A stretch of 64,000 nucleotides of DNA from the NCBI RefSeq assembly GCF_016806125.1, contig NZ_CP047169.1, forward strand, positions 62,001-126,000. Direction: 5' to 3'. Positions 29,628 through 38,576 of the stretch are shown one piece after another. Below the pieces are notes generated by a model. That model did not search any database and was not told where the DNA came from. It worked only from the letters and a program-made list of their open reading frames with translations. Each line of letters opens with the position of its first letter. Within the stretch, counting starts at the first letter, position 1. Position numbers and translations under genes: made by a program. The stretch comes from Ponticoccus alexandrii (GTDB taxonomy: Bacteria; Pseudomonadota; Alphaproteobacteria; Rhodobacterales; Rhodobacteraceae).

Positions 29628-30569
29628 TCAGCAGAACCACGAGACGACGAAGGCCAGCGCCTCGCCGCGATAGATTGGCAGGGCGACCACCGACGCATAG
29701 CCATGGCCGACCGAGCCGGTCACGGACTCGGCCACGGGGGCGCCGGTCCCGAGCACCCGGCCTATGACGCCCTGCCACGCCGCGAGATGGCGCGGGGCCT
29801 CCTGCGTGTCGTCGGTCCAGAGCGGGCCGTCCCGTTCGCAGATGCCGTCAATCAGTACCGCGCCACCCCGACTGCCCACCCTTGCAGCGCGGGCGTCCCA
29901 GATCTCGAACCGCCGTGCGATGGGTGTGCCGCGCGCCGACAGCAGCGTCAGCACGCAGCTGTCGCCGGACGGGCCAGGCACCGGCAGACCGAGGCCCGTC
30001 GTCAGTCCCGCCTTTCCCGCGCTGTCCGCGCGGATGAAGCGGTAGCCGGAACCCAGATCGCGCATCAGCATCGGGGAGCCCGACGCCCAGATCCCGCCCG
30101 GCAGCCCCTGCCCTTTCGGGAAATGCGTATGCTGCGATACCCATTCGAAATGCTTGGCCGCGCCGTAATATCCGTCATCGAGCATCAGGAGACCGTCGGT
30201 TTCACGCCAGACCTCGATGGCGCCGGTGCGGCTGTCGTCATCGGCACAGAGCGTGACCAGCACCGCCCTGAGCGTCTTGCCGGCGAACACGGGGATGGCG
30301 ACGGCGGCGGTCAGGCCCGCCTTCTGCGCGGCTTCGGGCCGCTTGAAATAGGAGCCGTCGAAAGATTTGAGCACGATGGGTTTTCCCTCGGACCAGGCGC
30401 GGCCGGGAAGCCCCTCGCCCTTGCCGAAACGGGTGTGACGCGAAGCCTCCCCGAATGCGCCCATCGCGCCGTAATGGCCCCCTGCGAACCGCAGAACCTC
30501 GCCCTCGGGCACCCAGACCTCGGAGACTTCGACAAAGGGTCTGGCGGTGGTTTCGATCGCGGCACCCAT
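29628..30569 (-). CDS. Tandem GAF-like protein in the nitrate operon
   Basis: A 313-aa soluble protein made of two related halves (about residues 8-125 and 130-250). Each contains V-W, a G-x-Y-G-A patch, H-T-x-F-x-K-G-x-G-L-P-G and a K-A-G-L-T segment, with an additional shorter C-terminal portion. The pattern fits GAF domains, which bind small ligands or cyclic nucleotides. No output domain, signal peptide or membrane segment is visible. The ATG at 30569 overlaps the ABC ATPase stop (TGATG) and nirB follows after 16 bases, so it is coupled to nitrate transport and reduction genes. A nitrate, nitrite or NO sensing/assembly role is an inference. Confidence 0.65.
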   Translation of the reverse strand: MGAAIETTARPFVEVSEVWVPEGEVLRFAGGHYGAMGAFGEASRHTRFGKGEGLPGRAWSEGKPIVLKSFDGSYFKRPEAAQKAGLTAAVAIPVFAGKTLRAVLVTLCADDDSRTGAIEVWRETDGLLMLDDGYYGAAKHFEWVSQHTHFPKGQGLPGGIWASGSPMLMRDLGSGYRFIRADSAGKAGLTTGLGLPVPGPSGDSCVLTLLSARGTPIARRFEIWDARAARVGSRGGAVLIDGICERDGPLWTDDTQEAPRHLAAWQGVIGRVLGTGAPVAESVTGSVGHGYASVVALPIYRGEALAFVVSWFC

Positions 30570-32257
30570 CACGCCGCGTCCTTCTTGCCGGTATCTTCCG
30601 CAGGCGCCGCCTTGGGCGTTGCGCCATGTTCGTACTCTTCGAGGAAGTTCAGAACCTGCTCGCGGTAGCGGTAGTAGTCGGGGTGTTCGAGCAGGGCCTT
30701 GCGGGTGCGGGGGCGCGGCAGGTCGACGTTGACGATCTTGCCAATCGTGGCGCGCGGGCCGTTGGTCATCATCACCACGCGATCGGCGAGCAGGATTGCC
30801 TCGTCGACATCATGCGTCACGCAGATCGCAGTCACCTTGGTGCGCGACCAGACCTCCATCAGGACCTCCTGAAGCTCCCACCGGGTGAGGCTGTCGAGCA
30901 TCCCGAACGGCTCGTCGAGCAGCAGCAGCTTGGGCGAGAGCGCGAAGGCCCGCGCGATGCCGACCCGCTGCTTCATGCCGTTGGACAGCGAATGCGCCGG
31001 GCGGTCCATCGCATCGGCGAGGCCCACGCGTTCAAGGTAGTATTCGACCACCTCCTGTCGCTCGACCTGGCTCGCCCTTGGATAGACCCGATCGACGCCG
31101 ACCGCGACGTTCTCCTTCGCGGAAAGCCAGGGAAAGAGCGATGGCGACTGGAACACCACCGCGCGCTCGGGGTCTGCACCCTCGACATGACGGCCATCAA
31201 GCTTGATCGCGCCCCTGGAGATGTCATTGAGACCCGCCGCCATGGTCAGAACGGTGGACTTGCCACAGCCCGAATGACCGATCAGCGAGACGAACTCGCC
31301 CTTGTTCATCTTGAGATCGAAGTCCTCGACCACGGTCAGCGGTCCCTTCGGGGTCGGGTAGACCTTGTGGAGCTGGCTGAAGTCGAGGAAACGCTCTTCG
31401 ATCATGCCCTTCGTCGCCTCTTTCTGCGCTCTGGGCAGGCCGTGGATGGGTGTGACATCGGGCAGGCTGCGCCTATCCTCGACCTTCGCGGCGATGCCCA
31501 CATCCATGAGATAGGTTGTCACCGCGGCGCGGAGTTTCTGGAACTGCGGGTCGTGGTTCATCTCGCCCCGGTTGCGCGGACGCGGCATGTCGACCTTGAA
31601 CTCTTGCCCGAGCGTGCCGTCGGGATTGAGCGCGACGATGCGGTCGCCAAGAATGATCGCCTCGTCCACGTCGTTGGTAATGAGAACGCAGGTTTTCTTG
31701 TCCTCCATCCAGATGTGCTCGATCTCGTCGGCAAGGTTCGCACGGGTCAGGGCATCGAGCGCCGAAAGCGGCTCGTCGAGCAGCAGCACCTCGGGGTTCA
31801 TGGCCAGGGCGCGGGCGACATTCACCCGCTGGCGCATCCCGCCCGAAAGCTCGGCGGGCCGGCGCGCCGCGGCGTGCGAAAGGCCCACCATACCGACGTA
31901 ACCAGCGACCTTCGCAGCCTTTTCCCGGGCGGAGAGGGCCGGGAAAACGGTATCGACGGCAAGCCGGACATTCCCGGTGACGGTCAGCCAAGGCATCAGC
32001 GAGTAGTTCTGGAAGATCACGCCGCGTTCGGGGCCCGGCCCGGAGACCGGCTTGCCCTTGAAGGTCACGCGGCCCGAGGTCGGGGTCTCAAGCCCCGCCA
32101 TGAGATTGATCAGCGTGGTCTTTCCAGTGCCGGAGAAGCCCAGAAGGACGAGGAATTCGCCGTCGCGGACCTCGAGGTCGATTTCCTTGAGAACCTCGGT
32201 GCGGTCCGTGCCGGTGCCGAAGCTTTTCGAGACGTTTTCGAATGCGAGAAGGGTCAT
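30569..32257 (-). CDS. Nitrate ABC importer, fused double ATPase (NrtC/NrtD-like)
   Basis: A 562-aa protein with two complete ATPase domains in one chain. Domain 1 has Walker A GFSGTGKTT (40-48), signature LSGGMRQR (137-144) and LLLDEP (158-163). Domain 2 has GHSGCGKST (327-335), LSNGMKQR (424-431) and LLLLDEP. The switch region is THDVDEA in domain 2 but TNDVDEA in domain 1, so the first site lacks the usual histidine and the two sites may not be equivalent. It energises the NrtB channel. The fusion replaces the separate NrtC and NrtD of cyanobacteria but lacks NrtC's solute-binding extension. Confidence 0.88.
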   Translation of the reverse strand: MTLLAFENVSKSFGTGTDRTEVLKEIDLEVRDGEFLVLLGFSGTGKTTLINLMAGLETPTSGRVTFKGKPVSGPGPERGVIFQNYSLMPWLTVTGNVRLAVDTVFPALSAREKAAKVAGYVGMVGLSHAAARRPAELSGGMRQRVNVARALAMNPEVLLLDEPLSALDALTRANLADEIEHIWMEDKKTCVLITNDVDEAIILGDRIVALNPDGTLGQEFKVDMPRPRNRGEMNHDPQFQKLRAAVTTYLMDVGIAAKVEDRRSLPDVTPIHGLPRAQKEATKGMIEERFLDFSQLHKVYPTPKGPLTVVEDFDLKMNKGEFVSLIGHSGCGKSTVLTMAAGLNDISRGAIKLDGRHVEGADPERAVVFQSPSLFPWLSAKENVAVGVDRVYPRASQVERQEVVEYYLERVGLADAMDRPAHSLSNGMKQRVGIARAFALSPKLLLLDEPFGMLDSLTRWELQEVLMEVWSRTKVTAICVTHDVDEAILLADRVVMMTNGPRATIGKIVNVDLPRPRTRKALLEHPDYYRYREQVLNFLEEYEHGATPKAAPAEDTGKKDAA

Positions 32258-32261
32258 GGGA

Positions 32262-33344
32262 TCACCGGTTGCTCGAGAAGGTGAAGGCCGCCTGTATCGC
32301 GTACATCAGCCGATCGAGCAGGAAGCCGATAATGCCGATGGTGAAGACCGCGACCATGATCCGGGCGAGCGAGGACGACGAGCCGTTCTGGAATTCGTCC
32401 CAGACGAATTTCCCCAGACCGGGGTTCTGGGCCAGCATCTCGGCAGCGATCAGCACCATCCAGCCGACGCCGAGCGACAGACGCAGGCCGGTGAAGATCA
32501 GGGGCAACGCCGAGGGCAGGACAAGCTTGGTGATCTTCGTCCACGTGGACATCTTCAGGACCTTCGAGACGTTCACGAGATCCTTGTCGATGGAGGCGAC
32601 ACCGAGCGCCGTGTTGATCAGCGTCGGCCAGAGCGAGCAGAGCGTGACCGTTATCGCCGAGACCAGAAAGGACTTCTCGAAAAGCCCGTCATTGGTGACG
32701 TAGACCGCCGAGACGATCATGGTGACGATCGGCAGCCAGGCCAGAGGACTGACCGGCTTGAAGATCTGGATGATCGGGTTGAGTGCGGCGTTTGCCATCG
32801 GTGACAGACCGGCGAGGATGCCAAGCGGCACCGCGACGACGGTCGCGATCAGGAAGCCGAAGAACACCGTTCGGATCGAGGTGCCGATCTGCTGATAGTA
32901 GGACGGCGCGCCCGTATATGCGATGTCCTTGACCTCCTCCGCGCGGCCCGTCTCTATCAGGCGCTCGTTGCGCTGCGCGACCATGGCCTCGAACTTGCTG
33001 CGCTGCTCGCCGGTGCGCACGGCGTCTTCGTGCAGGCCGACGGCTTCCTGCCAGACGCTGACGGGGCCGGGAACGGCGCCAAGGGATGTCTGCACCTGCG
33101 GAGCGAGGATGGCCCAGAGCGCGAGGAAGCCCGCGATGGCGACCAGCGGCACGCCGAGCAGGCGCCAGATTTCCCTGATCTGGCCCCGGGGATTGTCCCC
33201 GGCGGCAGCCTTCAGCACTGGGGTGACCCAGCTCAGACCAAGCACGCGGAACCACGCGTCGGCCTTGTTGATGCGGGTGAAGAGCCGCGCACGGCGTGCA
33301 TTGCGGTGCTCAGCTTCGATGGAGGTCGGATCGACAGCGGTCAT
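32262..33344 (-). CDS. nrtB: Nitrate ABC importer permease NrtB
   Basis: A 360-aa inner-membrane permease of the nitrate/sulfonate/taurine type. After a soluble N-terminus the membrane part includes IGTSIRTVFFGFLIATVVAV, then PLGILAGLSP, and the EAA-like loop SALPLIFTGLRLSLGVGWMV. It is longer than the roughly 275-aa family norm because of about 100 extra residues with one helix before the core. The ATG at 33344 is preceded by GGAGAC. It lies between nrtA (68 bases upstream) and the ATPase gene. Confidence 0.87.
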   Translation of the reverse strand: MTAVDPTSIEAEHRNARRARLFTRINKADAWFRVLGLSWVTPVLKAAAGDNPRGQIREIWRLLGVPLVAIAGFLALWAILAPQVQTSLGAVPGPVSVWQEAVGLHEDAVRTGEQRSKFEAMVAQRNERLIETGRAEEVKDIAYTGAPSYYQQIGTSIRTVFFGFLIATVVAVPLGILAGLSPMANAALNPIIQIFKPVSPLAWLPIVTMIVSAVYVTNDGLFEKSFLVSAITVTLCSLWPTLINTALGVASIDKDLVNVSKVLKMSTWTKITKLVLPSALPLIFTGLRLSLGVGWMVLIAAEMLAQNPGLGKFVWDEFQNGSSSSLARIMVAVFTIGIIGFLLDRLMYAIQAAFTFSSNR

Positions 33345-33412
33345 GAAAGTCTCCGGATCGATATGCGTGAGGAGGACCTGCACCGCGACGGGTGCAGGCG
33401 CAGCAGGTCGGG

Positions 33413-34780
33413 TCAGCCCTGAACTTCGCCGCCGATGATCTTCTGCTCGCCCTTCAGGCCTATCTCGAGGCTGTCGAGATAGGCATTGGGCGCGCGACCG
33501 TCGTAGGGGATGCCATCGATGATATCCCCGGCGGGCGTCGGCGCCTTGTAGCCGTCGCTGTCCCAGGGAAAATCGGCTTCGTCTGCGAGGCCCTCTTCGA
33601 CCAGAAGCCGCGCCGCCTCGAGGTAAATCTCGGGCTTGTAGACCGACTTTGCGACTTCGTCGTACCAGCTGTCGGGCTTGGCTTCGGGGATCTGGCCCCA
33701 GCGGCGCATCTGGGTGAGGTACCAGATCGCGTCAGAATAGAATGGGTAGGTCGCGTTGTATCGGAAGAAGACGTTGAAGTCCGGGACCGGGCGCACGTCG
33801 CCCTTCTCGTATTCGAAGGTTCCGGTCATCGAATTCGCGATCACCTCGTAGTCGGCGCCGACATACTCGGGCCGCGACAGGATCTCGACCGCCTCGTCGC
33901 GGTTGGCGTTCTCGTTCTCGTCCAGCCACATCGCCGCGCGGATCAGCGCCTTGGTCACGGCCAGCGTGGTGTTGGGATACTCCTGCGCGAATTCTGCGGT
34001 GATGCCGAAGACCTTCTCGGGATTGTTCTTCCAGAGTTCGTAGTCGGTGATCACCGGCACACCGATGCCCTTGAAGACGGCCTGCTGGTTCCAGGGCTCG
34101 CCGACGCAATAGCCCGAGATTGTACCTGCCTCGAGGGTCGCGGGCATCTGCGGCGGGGGCGTCACCGACAGAAGCACATCGGCGCCGATCTGGCCCGTCG
34201 CATCGCCGTCACCGTAGAAGCCTGGGTGCAATCCGCCCGCCGCGAGCCAGTAGCGCAACTCGTAGTTATGGGTCGAGACCGGGAAGACCATGCCCATGTT
34301 GAAGGCCTTCCCTTCGGATTGATAGCGCTCGACAACCGGGGCCAGGGATGCGGCCGAGATCGGATGTTCCGGCAGGCCCTCCGCATTCGTAGGGATATTC
34401 GGCTTCATCTCCAGCCAGACCTCGTTCGACACGGTGATGCCGTTGCCGTTGAGATCCATCGAGAACGGCGTGACGATATGCGCCTCGGTACCATAGCCGA
34501 TGGTCGCCGCGAGCGGTTGCCCCGCCAGCATATGCGCGCCGTCCAGCGTGCCCGAAATCACCCCGTCCAGAAGCACCTTCCAGTTGGCCTGTGCTTCAAG
34601 CGTCACGAACAAACCCTCGTCGAGGAAGTAGCCCTGCTCGTAGGCGACCGCGAGCGGCGCCATGTCGGTCAGTTTTATGAAGCCGAACGTCAGCTCGAAC
34701 TTTTCAAGGTCGAGCGTCTGGGCAAATGTCGGAGAAGCAAGCGCGGTTGAGGCCGCAAGGCCGAGAAGGATCTGTTTCAT
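33413..34780 (-). CDS. nrtA: Nitrate-binding periplasmic protein NrtA
   Basis: A 455-aa periplasmic binding protein of the NrtA/SsuA family. It has a Sec signal peptide ([20 protein letters not shown], cleavage before QTL) without a lipobox, then [20 protein letters not shown] and the [19 protein letters not shown]-type core ([14 protein letters not shown]) that NasS shares. The start at 34780 has an AGGGA site nine bases upstream; an upstream in-frame extension would run through the leader terminator. It delivers nitrate to NrtB and is controlled by the RNA leader at 34803-34950. Confidence 0.91.
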   Translation of the reverse strand: MKQILLGLAASTALASPTFAQTLDLEKFELTFGFIKLTDMAPLAVAYEQGYFLDEGLFVTLEAQANWKVLLDGVISGTLDGAHMLAGQPLAATIGYGTEAHIVTPFSMDLNGNGITVSNEVWLEMKPNIPTNAEGLPEHPISAASLAPVVERYQSEGKAFNMGMVFPVSTHNYELRYWLAAGGLHPGFYGDGDATGQIGADVLLSVTPPPQMPATLEAGTISGYCVGEPWNQQAVFKGIGVPVITDYELWKNNPEKVFGITAEFAQEYPNTTLAVTKALIRAAMWLDENENANRDEAVEILSRPEYVGADYEVIANSMTGTFEYEKGDVRPVPDFNVFFRYNATYPFYSDAIWYLTQMRRWGQIPEAKPDSWYDEVAKSVYKPEIYLEAARLLVEEGLADEADFPWDSDGYKAPTPAGDIIDGIPYDGRAPNAYLDSLEIGLKGEQKIIGGEVQG

Positions 34781-34802
34781 CGGGTTCGGTCCCTGTCTGA
34801 CT

Positions 34803-34821
34803 GCCTCCTGCGGCAGGAGGC
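34803..34821 (-). repeat. Hairpin just before nrtA
   Basis: GCCTCCTG and CAGGAGGC arms (8 bp, 3-base loop) form a strong hairpin in the nrtA leader, between the terminator and the ribosome site. The right arm contains AGGAGG, but that is 23 bases from the ATG, too far to serve as the ribosome site. Confidence 0.5.
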
Positions 34822-34830
34822 GAAAACACG

Positions 34831-34881
34831 AAAAAAGCCGCTGACACGCCCTGCCGGGTGGCAGAGAGGTCGAGCGGCTTT
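34831..34881 (-). terminator. Leader terminator in front of nrtA, probable NasT antitermination target
   Basis: On the minus strand AAAGCCGCT (34881-34873) pairs with AGCGGCTTT (34842-34834), with a nested CTGCC/GGCAG hairpin between, and the structure ends in a run of T (34836-34831). It lies about 50 bases before nrtA. NasT-type ANTAR proteins act on terminators placed this way, and nasS-nasT lie directly upstream. Confidence 0.78.
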
Positions 34882-34950
34882 GCTCAGCAATCCCGGTCGT
34901 CGGGACTATTTGGTGAATTCCGTCCGGCAGACGCCATTGCCTGTCCGATA
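34882..34950 (-). promoter_or_regulatory. nrtA leader RNA with small hairpins, candidate ANTAR target
   Basis: Upstream of the terminator the minus strand can form CGTC/GACG with a 5-base loop (about 34922-34934), TCCCG/CGGGA with a 5-base loop (about 34890-34905) and TTGC/GCAA (34880-34890). Paired small hairpins before a terminator are what ANTAR proteins bind, but the hexaloops of the published consensus are not obvious, so the exact target is uncertain. Confidence 0.45.
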
Positions 34951-35059
34951 CTTTATCTATTGCGGGTGCCGGGCGGTCCTGCAACGCCATTGAAAGGGTA
35001 CATCCGCGCTTTTTGCTGCGTTGCAGCGCATTTGGGCGGTGTCGCCCGAAATCGAGGCG

Positions 35060-36235
35060 TTATGGAATCTCGGGATCGAAGGTTCTGCCGTCGAAAAAGG
35101 CATCTTTCGCGAGGATCAGACGCCCGGCGCGCGAACCGGCTGGCGAATCCTCGGCCAACCCGCCCTCGACGCGGGCCGAAGCTGTGGGCAGATCGCACCG
35201 GACAGGATCGAGCGCCGCGCGATAATAGTCGGACCGGAATCGTTCGGCTCCGAGCAATGCCGATTGCGCCCGGTCCAGTCCGGTGCGCGAGGACAATTGC
35301 GCGCCGATCCATGCGCCCTGACTGCGCCACGGAAAGCTCGCGGCGTGCGCGTGGAATTCCAGAAAACGCGGCACTCTCCGTTCCTCTCCTGTCCCCGAAA
35401 TAACGATCCGCCCCGAGAGGGCGCGCTCGATAAGTTCGGCAGAGATGTTCAGATGCTCGGCCCGGCTCAGAAGCTCTGCGGCTACAAGACGGTGCTCGGG
35501 ATCTGCAAGCCAGCGCCCCGCACGCCAGACGGCCCGGATCAGGCAGCCGCGCAGCTCATGCTCCGCCGCGGCCCAGTCGGTCCTGACGGCAAGCACCTTC
35601 TCGGGCGCAAAGGACCAGATCGCGGAGCCGGGCAGAAGCAACGTCGCGTCGCCGCGTTCGACCGCGTAAGAGCCCCAGGGCTCGCCGACACAGAAAGCGT
35701 CTATCTCGCCCGCCGCCATCGCGTCCGGCATCATCGCCGGCGGAACCGTGCGCACCGACAGATTCTGAGGGCTCGGCAGCCCCAAGGCCGACAGCCAGTA
35801 ATAGACCAACTCGGCATGCATCGAAAACGGGAATGGGACGCCGACGCGCAAGGGCTGTTCCGCAGCCGCAATCAGGGCGCGCCCGGCCTGGGCTGCATCG
35901 TCGAAGTCAAACCGGTGACCGGCGGCCCGCATACGCTCGGCAAGCGCCGGGCTCACACCAATAACATTGCCATTGACCGACAGGACAGACACGGCATCGA
36001 GCGCAGTCACGCTGCCGCCCAGGCCAAGCGCCTGAGCGACTGGCACCGGCGCCAGAAGATGGGCCGCCTGCACTTGTCCGATTGCCAGCATGTCGCGCAC
36101 CGCCGACCACGACGGCCCGCGCCGCAGATCAAGTGCGAGCCCTTCTTCCGCCGCGAACCCCATGCGCTCGGCCACGATCAGCGGCGCGGCATCGACCAGT
36201 GGTATGAAACCCACAGAGAGCGGCGTCGCACTCAT
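35060..36235 (-). CDS. nasS: Nitrate sensor NasS
   Basis: A 391-aa protein homologous to NrtA (VGFIPLVDAAPLIVAERMGF; GEIDAFCVGEPWGSYAVERG) but without any signal peptide, the feature that separates the cytoplasmic sensor NasS from the transport protein. In known systems NasS holds NasT inactive and releases it when nitrate or nitrite binds. Its ATG overlaps the nasT stop by 4 bases, which suits a stoichiometric complex. The C-terminal 80 residues are arginine-rich and less NrtA-like. Confidence 0.9.
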   Translation of the reverse strand: MSATPLSVGFIPLVDAAPLIVAERMGFAAEEGLALDLRRGPSWSAVRDMLAIGQVQAAHLLAPVPVAQALGLGGSVTALDAVSVLSVNGNVIGVSPALAERMRAAGHRFDFDDAAQAGRALIAAAEQPLRVGVPFPFSMHAELVYYWLSALGLPSPQNLSVRTVPPAMMPDAMAAGEIDAFCVGEPWGSYAVERGDATLLLPGSAIWSFAPEKVLAVRTDWAAAEHELRGCLIRAVWRAGRWLADPEHRLVAAELLSRAEHLNISAELIERALSGRIVISGTGEERRVPRFLEFHAHAASFPWRSQGAWIGAQLSSRTGLDRAQSALLGAERFRSDYYRAALDPVRCDLPTASARVEGGLAEDSPAGSRAGRLILAKDAFFDGRTFDPEIP

Positions 36236-36816
36236 CCCAGAAGCCCCGCTGCGGTCACCAGCGCCTCGGCGACCTCCGCGACCCGGCGACCCTGGTCCAT
36301 CGCGCTCTTGCGCAGCAGGGCGTAGGCTTCGTCCTCTCCGATGCCGCGCGCGCGCATGATCATGCCCTTCGCACGATCGATCACCTTGCGCTCTTCGAGG
36401 GCGCGCTTGGCCTCGGCCAGTTCCGCGCGCATACGCTGGAACATGCGAAACCGGGCAATGGCAGCGTCGAGTATCGGCTTCAACCGGCGCGGTTCCATCC
36501 CGTCGACCACATATGCAGACACGCCTGCCTCAATCGCCGCAGCCGAGAGGCCATCGTCGGACCGGTCCACGAACATCGCGACTGGCCGGTCGAGAGGCCC
36601 CGAGGCAAGCGTAAGCTCTTCGAGTTGGTCGCGCGATGGGTTTGCAACATCGATGAGCACGACGTCCGGCGCGTGATCTCGGACATGTCTGGCAAGCGCG
36701 GACATGTCGGCCACGACGCGGATGTGGAACTCACCGGCGTCTTCGAGAGCATCGACGATCTGAAGCGCTTGCTCCCGATCGGGTTCGACAACGATAACGG
36801 ACAGCTTGCTGGGCAT
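36232..36816 (-). CDS. nasT: ANTAR-domain antiterminator NasT
   Basis: A 194-aa response-regulator-like protein. Residues 1-120 are receiver-like (VIVVEPDREQALQIVDALED; VVLIDVANPSRDQ) and residues about 130-190 are the RNA-binding ANTAR domain (LEERKVIDRAKGMIMRARGI, then EDEAYALLRKSAM). Phosphorylation control is not implied: activity is set by NasS. It is the first gene of the cluster, with a TAGGAC site before its ATG. It is expected to bind the nrtA leader and let transcription reach the nitrate genes. Confidence 0.92.
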   Translation of the reverse strand: MPSKLSVIVVEPDREQALQIVDALEDAGEFHIRVVADMSALARHVRDHAPDVVLIDVANPSRDQLEELTLASGPLDRPVAMFVDRSDDGLSAAAIEAGVSAYVVDGMEPRRLKPILDAAIARFRMFQRMRAELAEAKRALEERKVIDRAKGMIMRARGIGEDEAYALLRKSAMDQGRRVAEVAEALVTAAGLLG

Positions 36817-37353
36817 GTCCTACGCTATTGTTCGCAGGCCGGGTTGAGTAAAGGGTTCGACGCGCCGGTCCGCTACAGAAAGATACCAAACGCCCATTTC
36901 ATGAGCGGTATCGAGACCGTGTCTATCGGGGGCAGGCCAGTCCGAACATCGCTGGCCCGGGGGTCGGGGCGATCCTTGCACCAAGCTCGTTTTCATCGAT
37001 GACGGGACCAGCACGGTCCTGTTGCTGTCCAAAGCGACAAACGGCGCCTATCCAAGCCACCGCGTTCTCGGCCACGGAGTTTTGGGCCGCGGCAGGTCTC
37101 TGTCGCAAAGATGCAGAAAGATGACCGTCCGCCGGACTGAAAGACTTGTTCCCGGCGCGGCTTCTGACTAAAAGCGCGCTGCCGGAGCCATTTGCCCCTT
37201 GGGGCAGAATTCTCGCCGGCCGAGTTTTAAGGGGATGATCTCTGACATGACCGTTCTCCCTTGTGACCAATCACATACCTGTGTCGGCACACTGGTGCCT
37301 TCAGGGGCGATTACATCAGCAGTCCCCATCTGCGCACGCGCATTGACAAGAAC
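36817..37353. other. Intergenic region between nasT and pseI
   Basis: No gene over 60 codons is supportable. The frame of the small ORF at 37354 stays open upstream to about 37270 (GDYISSPHLRTRIDKN), so it may be the tail of a lost larger gene. The nasT promoter should lie in the right-to-left direction here; I saw no confident -10/-35 pair. Confidence 0.4.
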
Positions 37354-37476
37354 ATGACGAAACGCCAGCTTACCGCGCTGGCAGAATTCTTCGCTGACCC
37401 GACCGCTGCGATCCTAAAGGTGTTCGGTGTAGTTTACCAACGGCCTGATGCAGGCAGACAGACCGAGGTGTTTTGA
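37354..37476 (+). CDS. Small ORF translationally coupled to pseI
   Basis: A 40-aa frame beginning MTKRQLTALAEFFADPTAAI and ending in TGA that overlaps the pseI ATG (TGATG). The overlap suggests translation into pseI. There is no good ribosome site before the ATG, and the same frame stays open for about 28 codons upstream, so it may be the last part of a decayed gene. No family is recognised. Confidence 0.35.
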   Translation: MTKRQLTALAEFFADPTAAILKVFGVVYQRPDAGRQTEVF

Positions 37477-38531
37477 TGCGACATCAACAAACAATCGAAA
37501 TCGCTGGCCGCAAGATCGGCCCGAACGAGAAGCCCTACGTGCTGGCCGAAATGTCGGGCAACCACAACAACGACATCAACCGCGCGCTCAAACTGATCGA
37601 TGCCGCCGCAGAGGCCGGCGCTGACGGGGTAAAGCTGCAAACCTATACCGCCGATACCATCACTATCGACATCAGGACCGGTGAATTCCTGCTTGACGAC
37701 GGCGGGCTGTGGCACGGGCGCACGCTTTATGACCTCTATCAGGAAGCCAGCACGCCGTGGGAATGGCACGAGGAACTTTTCGCTCATGCCAAGAAGCGCG
37801 GCATCGCCTGCTTCTCAACACCGTTCGACCCGACCGCAGTGGATTTCCTCGAAAGCCTCGACGCGCCGGCCTACAAGATCGCGTCGCTGGAGCTGACGGA
37901 TGTGGACCTGATCGCGAAGGTGGCGCAGACCGGCAAACCGATGATCATATCCAACGGCATGGGGTCGATGGGCGAGATTGACGAGGCCGTACGCGTCGCG
38001 CGCGCCAATGGCTGCAAAGACCTGATCCTACTGAAGTGCACCTCGGCCTACCCCGCCCTGCCCCGGGATGCCAACCTGTCGACGATGAATGTTCTGCGAG
38101 AAGCATTCGACTGCCAGGTCGGTCTCTCGGATCACACCATGGGCACACATGTCCCGATCGCCGCCGTGACGCTTGGGGCCACCGTGATCGAGAAACACTT
38201 CACCTTGCGGCGTGCCGACGGCGGTGTCGACAGCGCCTTTTCGCTGGAACCCGAAGAGCTGGCGCAGTTGGTGCGCGAATCCGCCGAGGCGCACGAAGCT
38301 GTCGGTGTGCCGACCTTCGGCTCGCCGGAGGCCGAAGCGACTTCGCGCCGGTCGCGCCGGTCGCTCTACGTGGTCAAGGACATCAAGGCGGGCGAGGTGT
38401 TCGACGACACCAACATCCGGTCGATCCGCCCCGGCCTCGGACTGCCGGTCAAGCACCGCCCGGAGTTCATGGGTCGCACCGCCCGCCGTGACATCAAGCG
38501 CGGCACGCCGGTCAGCTGGGATCTGTTCTGA
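37476..38531 (+). CDS. pseI: Pseudaminic acid synthase-like protein (PseI/NeuB family)
   Basis: A 351-aa enzyme that condenses phosphoenolpyruvate with a hexosamine to make a nonulosonic acid. The NeuB TIM barrel shows YVLAEMSGNHNNDINRALKL, then GVKLQTYTADT, FSTPFDPTAVDFLE and VIEKHFTLRRADGGVDS. The C-terminal SAF (antifreeze-like) domain is RSLYVVKDIKAGEVFDDTNI, then RPGLGLPVKHRPEFMGRTAR. AEMSGNHN and ADTITI favour PseI (pseudaminic acid, flagellin or capsule glycosylation) over sialic-acid NeuB. GAGGTG precedes the ATG. The other pse genes are not in the window. Confidence 0.85.
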   Translation: MRHQQTIEIAGRKIGPNEKPYVLAEMSGNHNNDINRALKLIDAAAEAGADGVKLQTYTADTITIDIRTGEFLLDDGGLWHGRTLYDLYQEASTPWEWHEELFAHAKKRGIACFSTPFDPTAVDFLESLDAPAYKIASLELTDVDLIAKVAQTGKPMIISNGMGSMGEIDEAVRVARANGCKDLILLKCTSAYPALPRDANLSTMNVLREAFDCQVGLSDHTMGTHVPIAAVTLGATVIEKHFTLRRADGGVDSAFSLEPEELAQLVRESAEAHEAVGVPTFGSPEAEATSRRSRRSLYVVKDIKAGEVFDDTNIRSIRPGLGLPVKHRPEFMGRTARRDIKRGTPVSWDLF

Positions 38532-38576
38532 GATCGGCAAGGGTAACGGGTCCGGATACGTGAAAGGTTAGGGTCG

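Noticed and set aside
30455-32284. A 609-codon plus-strand frame antisense to the nitrate ATPase
   Set aside because: It only mirrors the double ATPase gene, which has all ABC motifs on the minus strand.
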